From the NCBI GenBank assembly GCA_023512835.1, contig CM042091.1, positions 42,050,107 through 42,114,106 of the forward strand: a stretch of DNA of 64,000 nt, given 5' to 3'. The notes beneath the pieces are model-generated. The model did no database searches. It worked only from the letters and a program-made list of their open reading frames with translations, and was not told the DNA's origin. This document shows, one piece after another, positions 1 through 10,870 of this stretch. The position numbers were made by a program, and so were the translations under genes. The stretch is from Taxillus chinensis (lineage: Eukaryota; Streptophyta; Magnoliopsida; Santalales; Loranthaceae). The first letter of the stretch is position 1; each line of letters begins with the position of its first letter.

Positions 1-963
1 ACACATAATATGCATAGCCTCACAGGCATTATTTCAAACACGTTCTGAGCATACACATAGGCATATTCACACAGGCATTTTATCGAACACTTAACATGCA
101 CTAACCACCCAACCTCAGAAATCACACCAAAAACGCCACTGAAGGCCAACATTCATATAGGAGGTCACACCTATATGAATTTACATATAAATAATATAAC
201 AATAACAATAGAAACTCGAGAAACCCTTTACACATGGCCTAACCCCGGAACAGACCAGGTGAGATAGAACCCCTACCTTAAAGAAGATCCTCCTTGCTCC
301 CGCGTTAGATGCCGTCCTCCCCACGCAAGACGCTCCGGCAGCAACCAGCAGTTCTCCTCCTTTCCCTCTCTCTAGCTCTCTCTCTCCATGACGGCTGTAG
401 TGGCTGAAAAACCCCTAACCCTAGAACAAGGAGTCTCCTCATCCTTATATAGACCTCCCATTATCAAAATGACGTAGTTTTGATTAAGTGAAACCCAGGA
501 TCAAAACGACGTAGTTTTGATTACACAAGCTACCACCTTCTCGCTTCCATACACGCCAAAATATCCACAATTCCAACATGGTCCTTTGGGGAAAAATCAT
601 TAGAATGACAAAACCAAGGTAACCATGCAAAAACATGTTTGCATGCCATTTTGAATGCCAATTCCCCAATTGGCGTGCAGCTCCAAATGCACTCAAACTT
701 CACCCCAAGCCTCCTAGCATCTTGTAGAGGTCTGAAAAGCAAAAATATGCTTGCACGTGAAATGGGTGAATTTACGTGCAGCTCCAAATGCTCTGAAATT
801 TCTGTGGTAGGTAGAGGGCCTCATTCTAAGAAACTTTTGTTCTTGCACGCCAATTGTTTGAGGCCATCTACCCTATCAAAAGTGAGCTCCAAGATCAGCC
901 AAAATAGCTTAAAACCGCCTGTATATGCATAGCATCTTCCTAGGGCATAAATGTACGTTATCA
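1..963 (-). mobile_element. Family X LTR (Athila-like), partial, cut by window start
   Basis: On the minus strand this stretch begins at 963 with TGATAACGTACATTTATGCC and is clearly homologous to the plus-strand solo LTR at 45146-46615. The shared segment includes the 639-932 versus 45220-45519 block, whose six-frame translations are also alike. It continues past the left edge, so it is unknown whether it is a solo LTR or the end of a complete element. It interrupts the Ogre-type gag that ends near 1107. A TATATAA box lies at 445-451 on the minus strand, preceded by palindromic motifs. The ORFs seen here (for example 639-932) are shadows of repeat homology, not genes. Confidence 0.8.
445..522 (-). 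promoter_or_regulatory. LTR promoter: TATA box plus two palindromic ACGT motifs
   Basis: Reading leftwards, two near-palindromes of the form ATCAAAAC-NACGTNRTTTTGAT lie at about 464-485 and 500-522, then TATATAA at 451-445. The plus-strand copy has the same order: a palindrome at about 45666-45690 and TATAAATA at 45729-45736. Conserved placement upstream of TATA suggests an upstream promoter element with an ACGT core, as bound by bZIP factors; the binding is inference. Confidence 0.5.
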
Positions 964-1106
964 CTTGTCACATGCACCTCCCAAAAGTCCCCTCTTGGGC
1001 TCATCTCTTACCTCAAACTTGTGCACCAACATCCAAGGTATTTGTGGTTAACTTCTTACACACGGGTTACACATGGGTTACACACGGGTCATTACAGGTC
1101 GGTCCC
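964..1106. other. Unassigned spacer with an 11-bp triplicate
   Basis: This lies between the family X LTR and the readable Ogre-type gag. It contains three tandem 11-bp units (TTACACAYGGG) at 1056-1088. No coding similarity was recognised. It may be decayed gag or another small insertion. Confidence 0.4.
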
Positions 1107-1477
1107 TCTATATGTTTTTACCCCCTCCACAGCTTTCAGTTGGGCCTCAATAGATTTTCAATCGGATGGTTGAGCGAGGGATTCCATAGCTTCCATGATA
1201 TTTGGGGTTGGCGCCCCCATAGCAGGTGGTGTAGGTGGGACTTGAATTGATGCCCTAGGAACCATGTTTGCTGGAGCGTAGGCTTCGAAGCATGTGGTGC
1301 ATGTTCTTGCTCTTGATTAATAGCTCCTGTAGTTGGGCTAGCTTCTCTCTTGGCAGTCAGCTTGGCTAGCATGTCCATCATAGTTTTTAACTGAGCCTGC
1401 ACTTGGAGCATGCTCCCCCCGATCTCTTCTTGAGCCTGCTCAAGACCAGTAAGTCTGTCCTCGGTATGCTTTGCCAT
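1107..1477 (-). pseudogene. gag: Ogre/Tat Ty3 gag, N-terminal fragment
   Basis: The minus-strand reading begins MAKHTEDRLTGLEQAQEEIG at 1477, a short coiled-coil-like N-terminus common in plant Ogre/Tat gag proteins. It then has a proline-rich linker, and in a second frame reaches a AVEGVKTYRG-like stretch that in intact gags leads into the capsid domain. The protein is cut near 1107 and the rest of gag-pol is not in the window. It lies downstream of ORF1 (1751-3280) in the usual Ogre order of ORF1 then gag-pol. It is a broken copy. Lineage is assigned by gene order, primer site and LTR end. Confidence 0.65.
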
Positions 1478-1750
1478 TGAAGGAGATGTCCGACGACTGG
1501 AGGACCTTAAGTTGTATGAGTGCCCAATTCTGCTGATGGCCTTCTAGCAAACCTGGCGAATCTGGAAAGTTTATTTTGGTTCTCACTTTTTAAGTATGAG
1601 TGCATGATACGCATGAGATGCAAAGACACAAACTTTATTAATTTGGAAACCAAACTTCAAAGGGTACAAACAGTCTAACTGAATTTAAAACAAGTAAAAT
1701 GACGTGAAATTCCTAAAACTATATGTTCTAGGACAAGCTTTGATTATCTC
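1478..1750 (-). other. Spacer between Ogre ORF1 and gag
   Basis: About 270 bp between the ORF1 stop (1751-1753) and the gag start (1477) on the minus strand. No ORF or repeat is supported. Ogre-type elements normally have a short gap here. Confidence 0.5.
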
Positions 1751-3280
1751 CTAGTAGCGTCTTCTTCGGAGGTTCCTTAGTCTCTCATTCTCCTGTTCAA
1801 GCCTGTTGATGACCACCCCCCTTGCCAATGACTGCTTCCTTGCATGACTCTTCTGCATCTTAGCTGTTTCCAACTACTCCACCATTTTCTGTATGGCTTC
1901 CCCTTGTTCTTGCACTGTTTGCTGCAAAACAGCGTTCTCTTGTAGCAAGGATATAGTTATATCTAGGACAACCATAGGTTCTTCGTTGGAGGCCACCTCT
2001 TCAGCTGTAGTGTCCTCGCCTGTGTTGGGTAGAGGGAACAACTTCTCTTTTCATGCCTTGTATTCTGATAAGACAGGAGTAGCATGTAGGTTGGCCTTGA
2101 TTCGTCGAGGGGTGGCCCAAGCTCTGTGCATCTCGAAGATTGCCCGTTTTGCCCTAGGAGCTCCATATTCCCTATTGCAGGCTTCCATCCCATGTAAGAC
2201 TGGGATGATTTGACGCCCTTCAAGTTGTCTTCCCACCTGTAATGGTGCGTATGTAGTGCTTCCCCAAGGGCCAATTAGTGGGACCCAGTTATAATTACCG
2301 CAGCTATATAGCAGACTTGATCTGTACATCCAAGGAGCCCTCCAAATGATATCCTCATCTCCTAGTGTATGGAACTTGTGCATCCAATCTTCCTTGTCAT
2401 TGGGTAGCCACCACCCACTGTATAGAATATCTAATAAGGTCGTAGCAAGTAGCACGTACACTTCCTTGAAGCATGGAAAGCTGCATGGGAAGTGACTCTT
2501 CAACGATGTGCATAGGAGAGGAAGACAACCTCTGAATTGTCCTCGGCCTCTGACTCGGATTTAGGATAAGGACCTAATGGTTTTAGCTAAGATGACAGGA
2601 ATAGGGTCATTTCCCTTTATCAATTGCAGGACAAGTTCCAGGACTTCCCCGTCCATGGAGTTTGGATTCCGAGGGAAAATGAGCAGACCATAGACAGCAA
2701 CGGTGAAAAGTATATGGGTCTCCTCTTGAGTTGAATGTTGCATCATCCTCTTGAAGAACTCCCATGGAACGACTTCATGCTTCCCATCATTTTGAATGAT
2801 TGGAGGAACTTCTTTAGCTTGTATATCTAGGAGACAAGCCAAAGTATGCCGGCATGATTTTCGAGGATCATAGTTGAAGATTGCCTTCTTTTGACCCACT
2901 TCTTGATCAAGAAGCCTTTTGTATTCTTCAATAGTTGGGACCAAATCCACGCCATTAAAACAGAAGCACCTTCTCCTTGGATCCGAGAAGTTCACTGCTG
3001 CAATGATCATGTTCTCATCTATTGGTAGTTGAGTTAGATGTAACAGATCCCCAAAGCGCTTGATGTATACGGCTTGAATCCTTGAAGACCACTTCGTCCA
3101 TATAGATGTGAGTTCAGGAGCATGATTCTTTGGGAGCTTAATGTGTATGTCTCGGACCTTCTGTGGCTCCTCTTGAGAAAAATTTCCCAAGTCCCTTTGG
3201 ATTATCCTTGATGCAAGAGCGACCTCTTGAACGTCTTCTCTGTTCACCTTGTTAGCTAGAAGACGATTAAAGCTTGCCAT
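1751..3280 (-). pseudogene. Ogre/Tat ORF1 (DUF7745-like protein)
   Basis: The likely start is the ATG at 3280 (MASFNRLLANK). The protein shows the pattern of the plant-specific ORF1 that precedes gag in Ogre/Tat elements: an N-terminal block ending in PTIEEYKRLL, a central YRCGDFDWVPLLG-like block (here SCGNYNWVPLIGPWG, followed by YAPLQVGRQ), and a C-terminal coiled coil ending RLEQENERLRNLRRRRY before a stop at 1751-1753. Length would be about 500 residues, usual for this ORF. A TAA near 2561 interrupts the frame in mid-protein and the last third needs a frame change near 2050, so it is a pseudogene. The function of ORF1 is unknown. Its position just inside the primer site at 3869-3888 supports the Ogre assignment. 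Confidence 0.75.
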
Positions 3281-3868
3281 GTTTCCTAAATGAATGTGTG
3301 CAATGCTATGATATGCAATGAATGAAGATGAGGGGTTAGTAGACAATGATGGGTGATATATACAAGGGGTTAGTACATGGACAATATATACAAAGTTCAA
3401 GCAAGGCAAGTACACAAATGTCATAGCAAGGCTCAAACACATGAAGGTCATACCCCTGATGGGCTTCTAAATCTGCCTATCTTATTCATTGGTTTCCAAG
3501 CATTCCCTACTTAGCCTTGTACCACGAGGGCATTAACAAGAACTAAGAGGGAGCCCCCGTACCCGAAAGGGCATTAACGGAGGGGGTCCTTCTTGTACCT
3601 CTTGGGGCATTAACAAGAAAGGACCACTGCCTAAGTGAGACATTTCGGGTAGTCCACGTAGACAAACACAACCAAGTCCATGTGGGCAAACCTTTACTAG
3701 CCTCTTCTAATCCTGTTGTGTTAGAGAAAACCCGGGTATAGGGTTGGAGAAAGAGAGATAAGCATGTATGCACAGTTAAAACAATTATAAAATAAAAGGA
3801 AAATAATCAGAAAAGAAACAAGCAAGCTAACATTCCATAAATTGAGACCATGCCTAGACTCTCACAAC
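3281..3868 (-). other. Ogre/Tat 5' leader
   Basis: Untranslated leader between primer site and ORF1. It contains three imperfect copies of a GGGCATTAAC-centred repeat near 3528, 3569 and 3605. No convincing ORF. Confidence 0.5.
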
Positions 3869-3888
3869 AGTCCCCAGCAGAGTCATCA
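3869..3888 (-). other. Ogre/Tat primer-binding site
   Basis: The minus-strand sequence TGATGACTCTGCTGGGGACT closely matches the TGGCGACTCTGCTGGGGAC-type site used by Ogre/Tat elements (tRNA-Arg type), with decay in the first bases. It lies two bases inside the LTR end at 3891. Confidence 0.75.
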
Positions 3889-5128
3889 GCTGTCATCACC
3901 CGTTTTTGACCGGGCTCGTTGCAGGCTTTTATGAAAGGACTCCATGCTAGTTCATTCCGTTGATCCTAGAGTCATCCCTGCACAAGGCTCGCACAACCAT
4001 TAAAGAAAAGAAAAACAGAGTCGCCAACAAACAAATTTAAGGTGTGATTGGGCACCTAGAAAAAGAAAGGTCTATGGTTCTAGAGAATTAGGTTCGGGAG
4101 TCAGTTACATGTAAGAAAGGAAGAAAAACTCTTGCACCCCCACAACGCCCACAATTGATACCTAGTCTTGATCTATGGGTGTTTGCTTGCTTTATTATTT
4201 ATTCAAAAAGAGAGAGTTGTTTCTTTAAATTTTAAGAAAATTTAGATTTTAGGATCTAGGCCTTAAAACAACAAAAGAGACTTTAATAAAATAAAAAAGG
4301 GGACATTCTAATTTTAGAAAAAAAATGTGGGATCTAGGCCCTTGTAACAGTATTGCATTTTTTGTTTAGGAAAACCAAAAAAGAACTTTTTTTTTAGAAA
4401 AGAAAATGAAAAAAATTTGAATTCAAATGGAAATACCGCCACAATTAATATTGGCCCAGGCAGACTAGGATATGAGCATCTAGGGCTCAACCCTCATGAC
4501 TGCCCAGGCCTTGTTTAAATTTTCTAGAAAAGATTTAAGTTTTTGTGTTTTTACATTTTATTATTTTTTGAAAACAATAAAGGAAAAAAAGAGATACAAG
4601 ATGTTTGTTTTTTTGTATTTTCATTTTTTAAACTATGAGAAATAATGAAAAAAGAAAAATAGAGAAGTTTTTGGGTTTTATGTTTGAAAACAACACGGAG
4701 AAAGAATTTTAAAAATAGAACAATTTAATAAATAAACAAAAGTAAAGTAGAAAACCTGGAGAAATTAAAATGATGCAGACGTTGGTTCCTCTTTCCTCCT
4801 AGTGATCCCTGAAAATACAATGATTAGTAAAATAAATCTTCCTCCTTGATTCGGTGTATTTCCTTCAGCCAAGGCTCTTTCTACTAAAAATAGGAGATAT
4901 TCAGGTGCTTTCCTTCCAAAATGAAATGTTTCCGCCTTTAGAAATTCTAAGAATTTTCCCTCTGATTTTCTCTCTCACAGTCCTGTCCAGCAAACTCTCT
5001 TTTTCCTCTGCTAAAATCCTCTCTGATTTTTTATCTCTAAGAAATACAACCAGAAATTCCTCTTTCTGAATAATATGTTTTGATACGTGATAATTGATGC
5101 CTCCCCCTGTCTGCCTCCTTGTACAGTA

Positions 5129-5136
5129 TATTTATA
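5129..5136 (-). promoter_or_regulatory. TATA box of the Ogre/Tat LTR
   Basis: TATAAATA on the minus strand, about 1.24 kb upstream of the LTR end. Transcription would run leftwards into the primer site and ORF1. Confidence 0.5.
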
Positions 5137-5668
5137 GGCGTGTGGAGGAGTATCCGTTGGCTAGGCATTAATTGCTCCCTTTACAATTCCAATAAGTAAA
5201 ATGCGATGTCCCGAGAACGTCATTATTGTTGGATCAAACCGAGAATTTGGATAATGCGGAACAAACCCTATGTAATTTGATTCGACATGTTTCATGTTTA
5301 CCATTAAGTCTGTGCAGATGAGTTAACTTTAAATTCGGACCTACTCGTGTGAGAACAAAGCTAAGGACAGGATACATAATCCTGATCCGGATCATCATGA
5401 ATATCGTCATTCACTTGGTACATAACCGAGTCTTTATCCGAAGTAAGGACTTTTCGTGCGGACTAAATACTTGACAAATCGACTTGAGGAACCCGTGTCT
5501 AACTCTCAATTTGACTAAGTCAATTGAAAATGAATAAGATTCCAAGTCTATCACTTGCACGGAATAAGAGAGACTTGTTGTGAAGAGAGAATCGAAATTG
5601 TCACTCCACTGGACTAAAGAAAAGGAAGACACGGACTGAGAAATCCGAGTCTCATTTGAATGGAGCAA

Positions 5669-5673
5669 GGACA
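5669..5673. repeat. Target-site duplication GGACA, left copy
   Basis: GGACA directly precedes the TG of the SIRE-type 5' LTR. The identical right copy is at 18455-18459. Confidence 0.9.
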
Positions 5674-6890
5674 TGTTGGATCAAACCCAGAATTTGGATA
5701 ATGCTGATAAAGCCTTATGTAATTTGATCTGAGATCTTTTGTGTTTATTTGATCATTGCAGAAGGTATGTTACTAATCCAAAGGTGCACTCGTGAGAGCA
5801 AAGCTAAAGACAGGATACATAATCCTGATCCGGACAAGAGTGAGTGTCGTCAAACACTTGGTAAATAACCAAGTAACAAATACATACGGAATAAGGAACA
5901 ATCCTACGGAGTAAGGAAAATAGATGCGGAGTAAGGAAACCAGATGCGGAGTAAGGAATCCGGATTTATTACTCGCCCGGAGTAAGGAACTTACATACAG
6001 AGTAAGAAACTTACATACGGAGTAAGGAACTTACATGCAGAGTAAGAAAGCGCTGACACGGAATAAGTCATCAGACTTTTCAAGACTCGCCCGGAGTAAG
6101 GAACTTACATGCGGAGTAAGGAACTTACATGCGGAGTAAGGAAGCCGACACGGACTAAGGATTCCAAAGATCTGAATAGATACGGAGTAAGCAACCACCG
6201 ACACGGAGTAAGGTTCCGAGCCTCATTAACTACGGAGTAAGGAAAATTACACCGGACCAAGAAGACATTGCTCCAACTAAACCGCATTTAAAGTTATCAG
6301 CTCGTGGTGTCCCGATGTAAGACGAATGTATTGAGAACCTGAAGAATCTTACACGTGGATCATCCGGATATGTGGACACAACCTTAATTGTATCTCGGAA
6401 CTCACAAAGACATTTATACTCTTCAAATCCAAGATCTTGAACTCCATAATCCGCAGCTGTTAAGGCAGAGAGATTACCGAGGGATAGTTAGTGCGGAACG
6501 CATTCCGGAACTACAAGTTCCAAGGTTGTCTCTTAGGAATGTTTTGTATAAATATTCGTACTTATACTTTATGTAAAAGAACAGAACAGAGGGAGAAGTT
6601 GAGACGTGTAAAACAAAAACAAAAGATAATAAGAGCTTCATCATCTTTGGAGATAGAATTGGGCTAGAGTGTGAGTTCATTTTGTAAACAGAGTGTAAGA
6701 GAGTGTTTGCTTCTATTTTGTTGTAATCACTTTGTGATAATAAAACAAAATACTTCCACTATCTGGTTATCTTCCGCAGTGATTCTATCACTAAAACTAG
6801 ATAAGTGTTTGTGTCTTGAGAGAAAAGAAAGAGTTCGAATAAGAGCCTATTCACCCCCCCCCCCCCCCTTTAGGCTCCAAGGGACCATCA
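5674..6890 (+). repeat. SIRE-type 5' LTR
   Basis: Starts TGTTGGATCAAACCC and ends GGGACCATCA. From about 5880 to 6250 it carries roughly sixteen copies of a CGGANTAAGGA motif, often at about 20-bp spacing. TATAAATA is at 6547-6554. A run of 15 C lies at 6854-6868. The partner LTR at 17222 is 16 bp longer: it has one more 20-bp motif unit and only 12 C in the run. The few substitutions seen indicate a fairly recent insertion. Confidence 0.92.
6547..6554 (+). promoter_or_regulatory. TATA box of the SIRE-type 5' LTR
   Basis: TATAAATA about 340 bp before the LTR end. The same box is at 18115-18122 in the 3' LTR. Confidence 0.6.
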
Positions 6891-6892
6891 AG

Positions 6893-6907
6893 TGGTATCG
6901 GAGCAAG
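6893..6907 (+). other. Primer-binding site (initiator tRNA-Met type)
   Basis: TGGTATCGGAGCAAG, one base from the usual TGGTATCAGAGC form, two bases after the LTR end. Confidence 0.85.
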
Positions 6908-6951
6908 TTCTACTTTGTTCTAAGTAGAGATCCCACTCTTTCAATCTCAAA

Positions 6952-8042
6952 AATGGCCGAAGAAAGCGGTATGCTATTCAACACTCGCCTTAACTCCGGA
7001 GGTGCACGGGAGCCCGTCCCGAATCGAAGCGGCGGTGAAAATGTGGACCCACCTCAACTCCGTGGCCGCCGCTTCTCAACCACGGAGTTCTGGTTTTACT
7101 TTAACGAAACCGCCCAAATTCACACCTGAGCTTTTCTCCCAATGGAAAGCTCGCATGAAGATGTTTATGGTTTGCCATGATCATCTTATGTGGCCATGTC
7201 TTCATCAGGAGATTCCAATTCCGATGACTATCGGAGAACATGGAGTAAGGAGGCCAAAGACAGATCTTGAACTTACCAACGATGAAAGAGCCTGGCGGGC
7301 GCTAGTGAAAAGGCTCGGCTTATGTTACATCGTCTTTTGGATTCCGAGGCTTTCACGGACGTCCAGGGCTGCACGACAAAGAAAGCCGTTTGGGACAAAC
7401 CGACAATCCTCTATGAGGGGAGTCGGTCCCAGGATACGAGAATGTGATCTGTACTCTCAGACGAACTTTGAGGGTTTTAATCATAAACCGGGCGAATCAC
7501 CTGAAAGCATCTATCGGAGATTCGGCAAAATCATTCTTGAACTGAAGACTGTCAATGAGCATTACTCTCAATCCCAGATCAATGACAAGTTTTTTCGCTC
7601 CTTGCCGGATCGCTACTACTCCAAACAACTCCAGATGCAATCGAACAAAACTGGCGGTATGTTCCCCTTGAAGAACGTATGGAGAGGCTGCGGACTCACG
7701 AAGTCAGGTTTAAGTACTCGACAGAGATGAGAAAATAGCTCGGAAAGAAAAGGGGGTAGCTCTCAAAGCTACGGAATGTCTAAACATACCGAGGAATGAT
7801 GATACGGACGTATCCGACAATTCGATTCGACGAGGAGGAGGAGGAGATAGCCCTTCTTGTCAAATCCTTTGAGCGATTCCTACGGAAAAGCAGAAAAGGG
7901 ATCGAAGACGCTCATCATCATCGTTCCAACGGAAGGAGCGACCGGAGTCCGGTTCCCAGGAATGTTTCAACCGTGGGAAAACCGGTCACTGGGCCAAGGA
8001 ATGCAGGTCCAAAGCAAAGGTGGCCGAGAAAAGTGACAAGGT
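6952..8042 (+). pseudogene. gag: SIRE-type gag: capsid and first zinc knuckle
   Basis: Start chosen at ATGGCCGAAGAAAGC, 60 bp after the primer site. The first frame stops at about 7129 and the protein continues in the frame around 7090-7730, where FTPELFSQWKARMKMFM and ESPESIYRRFGKIILEL mark the Copia gag capsid (UBN2-like) domain. Further frame changes follow. In 7955-8000 the zinc knuckle reads CFNRGKTGHWAKEC: the spacing is right for CX2CX4HX4C but the second cysteine is arginine (CGT for TGT), which should abolish zinc binding. Gag packages the RNA into virus-like particles in the cytoplasm. At least three frameshifts make this copy non-functional. Confidence 0.85.
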
Positions 8043-8628
8043 AACTCCTCACCGCTCCACCTCAGATAACAGCAAGAGCAAGAGAAAGGCGCTCGTGACA
8101 AAATACATGAGTGGCTCGGAAGAAGAGGAGGAATCCTCGGATGATGAGCCGACCACTAAGCCGAACGTCTGCCTCATGGCAAATACTGAGGTACCTTCTA
8201 TCTCTGAGCTCCTGAGTAAATTAGAATCTCTTACTACTGCATGTGATCATGAAAAGAATGAGAGACTAATAATTACTCAAATGTACAAAGATATGGAAAG
8301 TCAGAATAAACGTCTTGAATTTACTATTAATAGACTCGAAAAGGACGTCACTGACTTCAGAGGAAAAGAAGCTTGGTATCATGATCTTAGAGCCGAAAAT
8401 CATTTGTTAAATACCAATCTCTCAGGCCTAAAAGCTATAGTGAAAAGACTCGAAAATGAACTGGAACAGGAAAAGGAAATAAATCGTAAGTGGCTAAAAT
8501 CCGGGGAAATAGCCTCTACCTTTAGGACTGACCCTGACGACATTCGAGTCAAACCTGGCCTAGGTTCTGAACCATCAACTTCCACGACTCAACCTACGAG
8601 TGTCCTCCGGATTTCATTCCTAAACTAA
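8020..8628 (+). pseudogene. SIRE-type gag-pol coiled-coil region
   Basis: An open frame of about 200 residues begins as a Lys/Ser- and acid-rich linker (GSEEEEESSDDE). It continues as a long charged helix with heptad-like leucines (LLSKLESLTT, NRLEKDV, VKRLENELEQEKEI), then ends in a Ser/Thr-rich tail. SIRE-lineage polyproteins have such a coiled coil between the nucleocapsid knuckle and protease. It is probably a multimerisation segment. It overlaps the previous frame by about 20 bp, so a frameshift separates it from gag proper. Confidence 0.75.
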
Positions 8629-9247
8629 CCAACTTATATCCTGTTAGTACATCTAAACCGTTGGATGGTTTCATTTCGGGTGGCACCATAGTTTATGATC
8701 GTGGAGCGAGGTCATTCGCACCTCCCAAACCAGAGCACCCGTAACTAAAGATGAAGGGAAGGCTGCTGCAGTTAAAGCCAAAACTGTAGCACCCAAAAAG
8801 AAAGACAAGGCTAAGGCTGACGCATTTAGGGCCAAGAGCGAATCACCCAAACGTAATGGATTAGGCCACAGGGAACAGAGTAGAAAATCTGTAAAATCTA
8901 AGAGACCTGTATCCCCTGTTTGTACTTCACATTATAGTGTCTGTTCCATCTGTAGGGAAATGGGTCATTATCACTATGAATGTTGGAGTCTATCTGATAG
9001 CTGGCTTTGTAATCAATTTCAATCAAATAAAGATCAGTTTTATAAAAGGGGTTCTTCGAGCAAAACAAAATCTAAATCTAAAAGGAGTGTCTCTCCCAAG
9101 AAAACCCAAATAAAAGAAGCAGCTGAAACTAACAAGTTAATGTCAACTTGGAAAGCTAAGAGTCCTAACAAAATCAAATCCGTAAATGTTGACAATACTG
9201 CTGCTCACTCTAACCGCCCGAAACAAGTTTGGGCACCAAAAGTGTAA
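8629..9247 (+). pseudogene. SIRE-type basic linker with second zinc knuckle
   Basis: Broken frame rich in Lys and Ala, then a complete CX2CX4HX4C knuckle, CSICREMGHYHYEC, at about 8940-8982, followed by a Lys/Ser-rich segment to a stop at 9245-9247. SIRE-type polyproteins commonly have a second CCHC-like motif before the protease. Unlike the first knuckle, all four zinc ligands are present. Confidence 0.7.
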
Positions 9248-9280
9248 ACTGTTGTCTTTCAGGAGCATCTCTGGAATGAA

Positions 9281-9607
9281 TTGCCAGATCACTTGAAGTT
9301 AAAGATCAATCAAAGCAAGTGGATCCTTGATAGTGGATGCTCCGGACATATAACGGGTGACCAGACTTTGCTTGTAGAAGTTAATGATAAACAAGGTCCA
9401 TCCGTTTCATATGGCGACAACAGCAAAGGTAAGACTGTCGGGTATGGCACTTTAACTAACGGCTGTGTATCAATCACTAAAGTTGCACTAGTCGAAGGTT
9501 TAAAGCATAATTTGCTAAGTGTCGATGAACTACGTGACAAAGGATTTCTTGTTTCCTTTTTGTCCAACACCTGTACGAGAAGAGAAAACTTATCCAGGAG
9601 ATGTTAA
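9281..9607 (+). pseudogene. SIRE-type Copia aspartic protease
   Basis: The frame contains WILDSGCSGHITGD, with the DSG catalytic triad of Copia proteases, followed by an NLLSVDELRDKG block that ends the domain. The protease cleaves the polyprotein within particles. The frame shifts near 9570, after which the same polyprotein continues in another frame. Confidence 0.88.
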
Positions 9608-9917
9608 GTTATCCGGATCAAGAGATGGGGACATATACTTAGTGGTCTTAAGAAATAATTCTTCCGACCCTGTATGCTTCCTCACGAAAGCAACAGAATG
9701 AAGATAGTTGGTTATGGCACAAGCGATGCGCACATTTAAATTTTAAGACTTTGTCTAAACCGGCATCACTTGATCTTGTCACCTGGTCTACCCAAACTCA
9801 AGTTCTCCAGAGACACTCTCTCGAGAACGCCAACTTGGTAAACGGACCAAACACGGCTTTAAGAGCAAATCGGTTAACTCAATAATCGCTCCTCTTGCAA
9901 CTTCTTCATATGGACCT
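9608..9917 (+). pseudogene. Pre-integrase (gag_pre-integrs) remnant
   Basis: About 9690-9780 encodes DSWLWHKRCAHLNFKTLSK, the WHxRxxHLN part of the Copia integrase zinc-binding region. The region is interrupted by stops and a frame change, and the HHCC cysteines are not cleanly readable. The sequence resumes in frame at 9918 with the integrase core. Confidence 0.7.
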
Positions 9918-10870
9918 ATGTGGTCCTATATCTGTTTCATCACTAGTCAGGCGAGATATACCCTTGTGGTTATCGATGATTTCACCAGATACACATGGGT
10001 GATGTTCCTGAAATCAAAGGATCAAACTTTTGAACATCTTGTAGATCTCTTCAACTGGATAAGCAACTCACAAGGACCGAGCATTAAATGCATCGGGAGT
10101 GATCATGGTACAGAATTTGATTTTTCGAAAATGAGATCATATTGTTCCAACAGGGCATACGACGATGACCTCTCTGCTCCCGAAACCCCACAACAAAATG
10201 GGGTAGTCGAGCGCAAGAATCGAACTTTAGTTGAAGCTGGTAGATCCATGTTAGCAGGGGCAACGCTTCCTCTCGTCCTATGGGCTGAAGTTGTGTCCAC
10301 CGCCTGCTATGTTCGGAACGAACTCTAATAAATAAATCTACCATGAAAACACCCTATGAAATGTGGAGAGGACGAAAACCTTCAATTTCACATTTCGAGC
10401 TTTTGGGTGTACTTGTTATATACTTGATAAATGGCAAAGAGACCCGGAATAAATTTGAACCAAAATCCGATGATGGGATCTTTGTCGGGTACTCACTTCA
10501 TAGCAAAGCTTATCGGGTCTTCAATAGAAAACTTTTTAAAGTTGAAGAATCTATCCATGTGACCTTTGATGAAGCTAACCTCGTTTGGTCAAAAGTCGGT
10601 CCTTCAAATTCCAATATGCAGGTCATGGACAGCAACGTCGATTACTCGAAGTTTATGAATATTCCTGTTACACATCCTGACTGGTATTCTGACCAACCAC
10701 GTGGCATCAGCGAAACACAACGAAATTTTATGGATAATGCTACGGATGACTCTGACTCCGGACTACCATTTAGCTCCGGACAAACTCCTACGGATACACA
10801 AAATTCCAGAGCACCTTCAAGTCCGTCCGGACTAGTTAACACTGGAAGAAACAGTGTTGAAGAACCAACT
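9918..10870 (+). pseudogene. SIRE-type Copia integrase
   Basis: The core shows the DDE residues in order: VVIDDFTRYTWV (first Asp), GSDHGTEF (second Asp), and NGVVERKNRTL (Glu). A stop at about 10327 and a frame change separate the core from its C-terminal part, which carries TPYEMWRGRKPSISH and FVGYSLHSKAYRVFN, typical of the Copia integrase tail. Integrase inserts cDNA with a 5-bp duplication, as seen for this element. Confidence 0.88.

Noticed and set aside
639..932. 97-residue ORF matched by a second ORF at 45220-45519
   Set aside because: Similarity is DNA-level homology of two LTR copies and is not coding evidence; both copies lie in LTR sequence near the promoter.
1056..1088. 11-bp repeats as telomere-like sequence
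   Set aside because: TTACACAYGGG does not match plant telomere TTTAGGG and there are only three units.
6854..6868. C15 run as a functional element
   Set aside because: Lengths differ (15 versus 12) between LTRs, and homopolymers are error-prone; most likely slippage.
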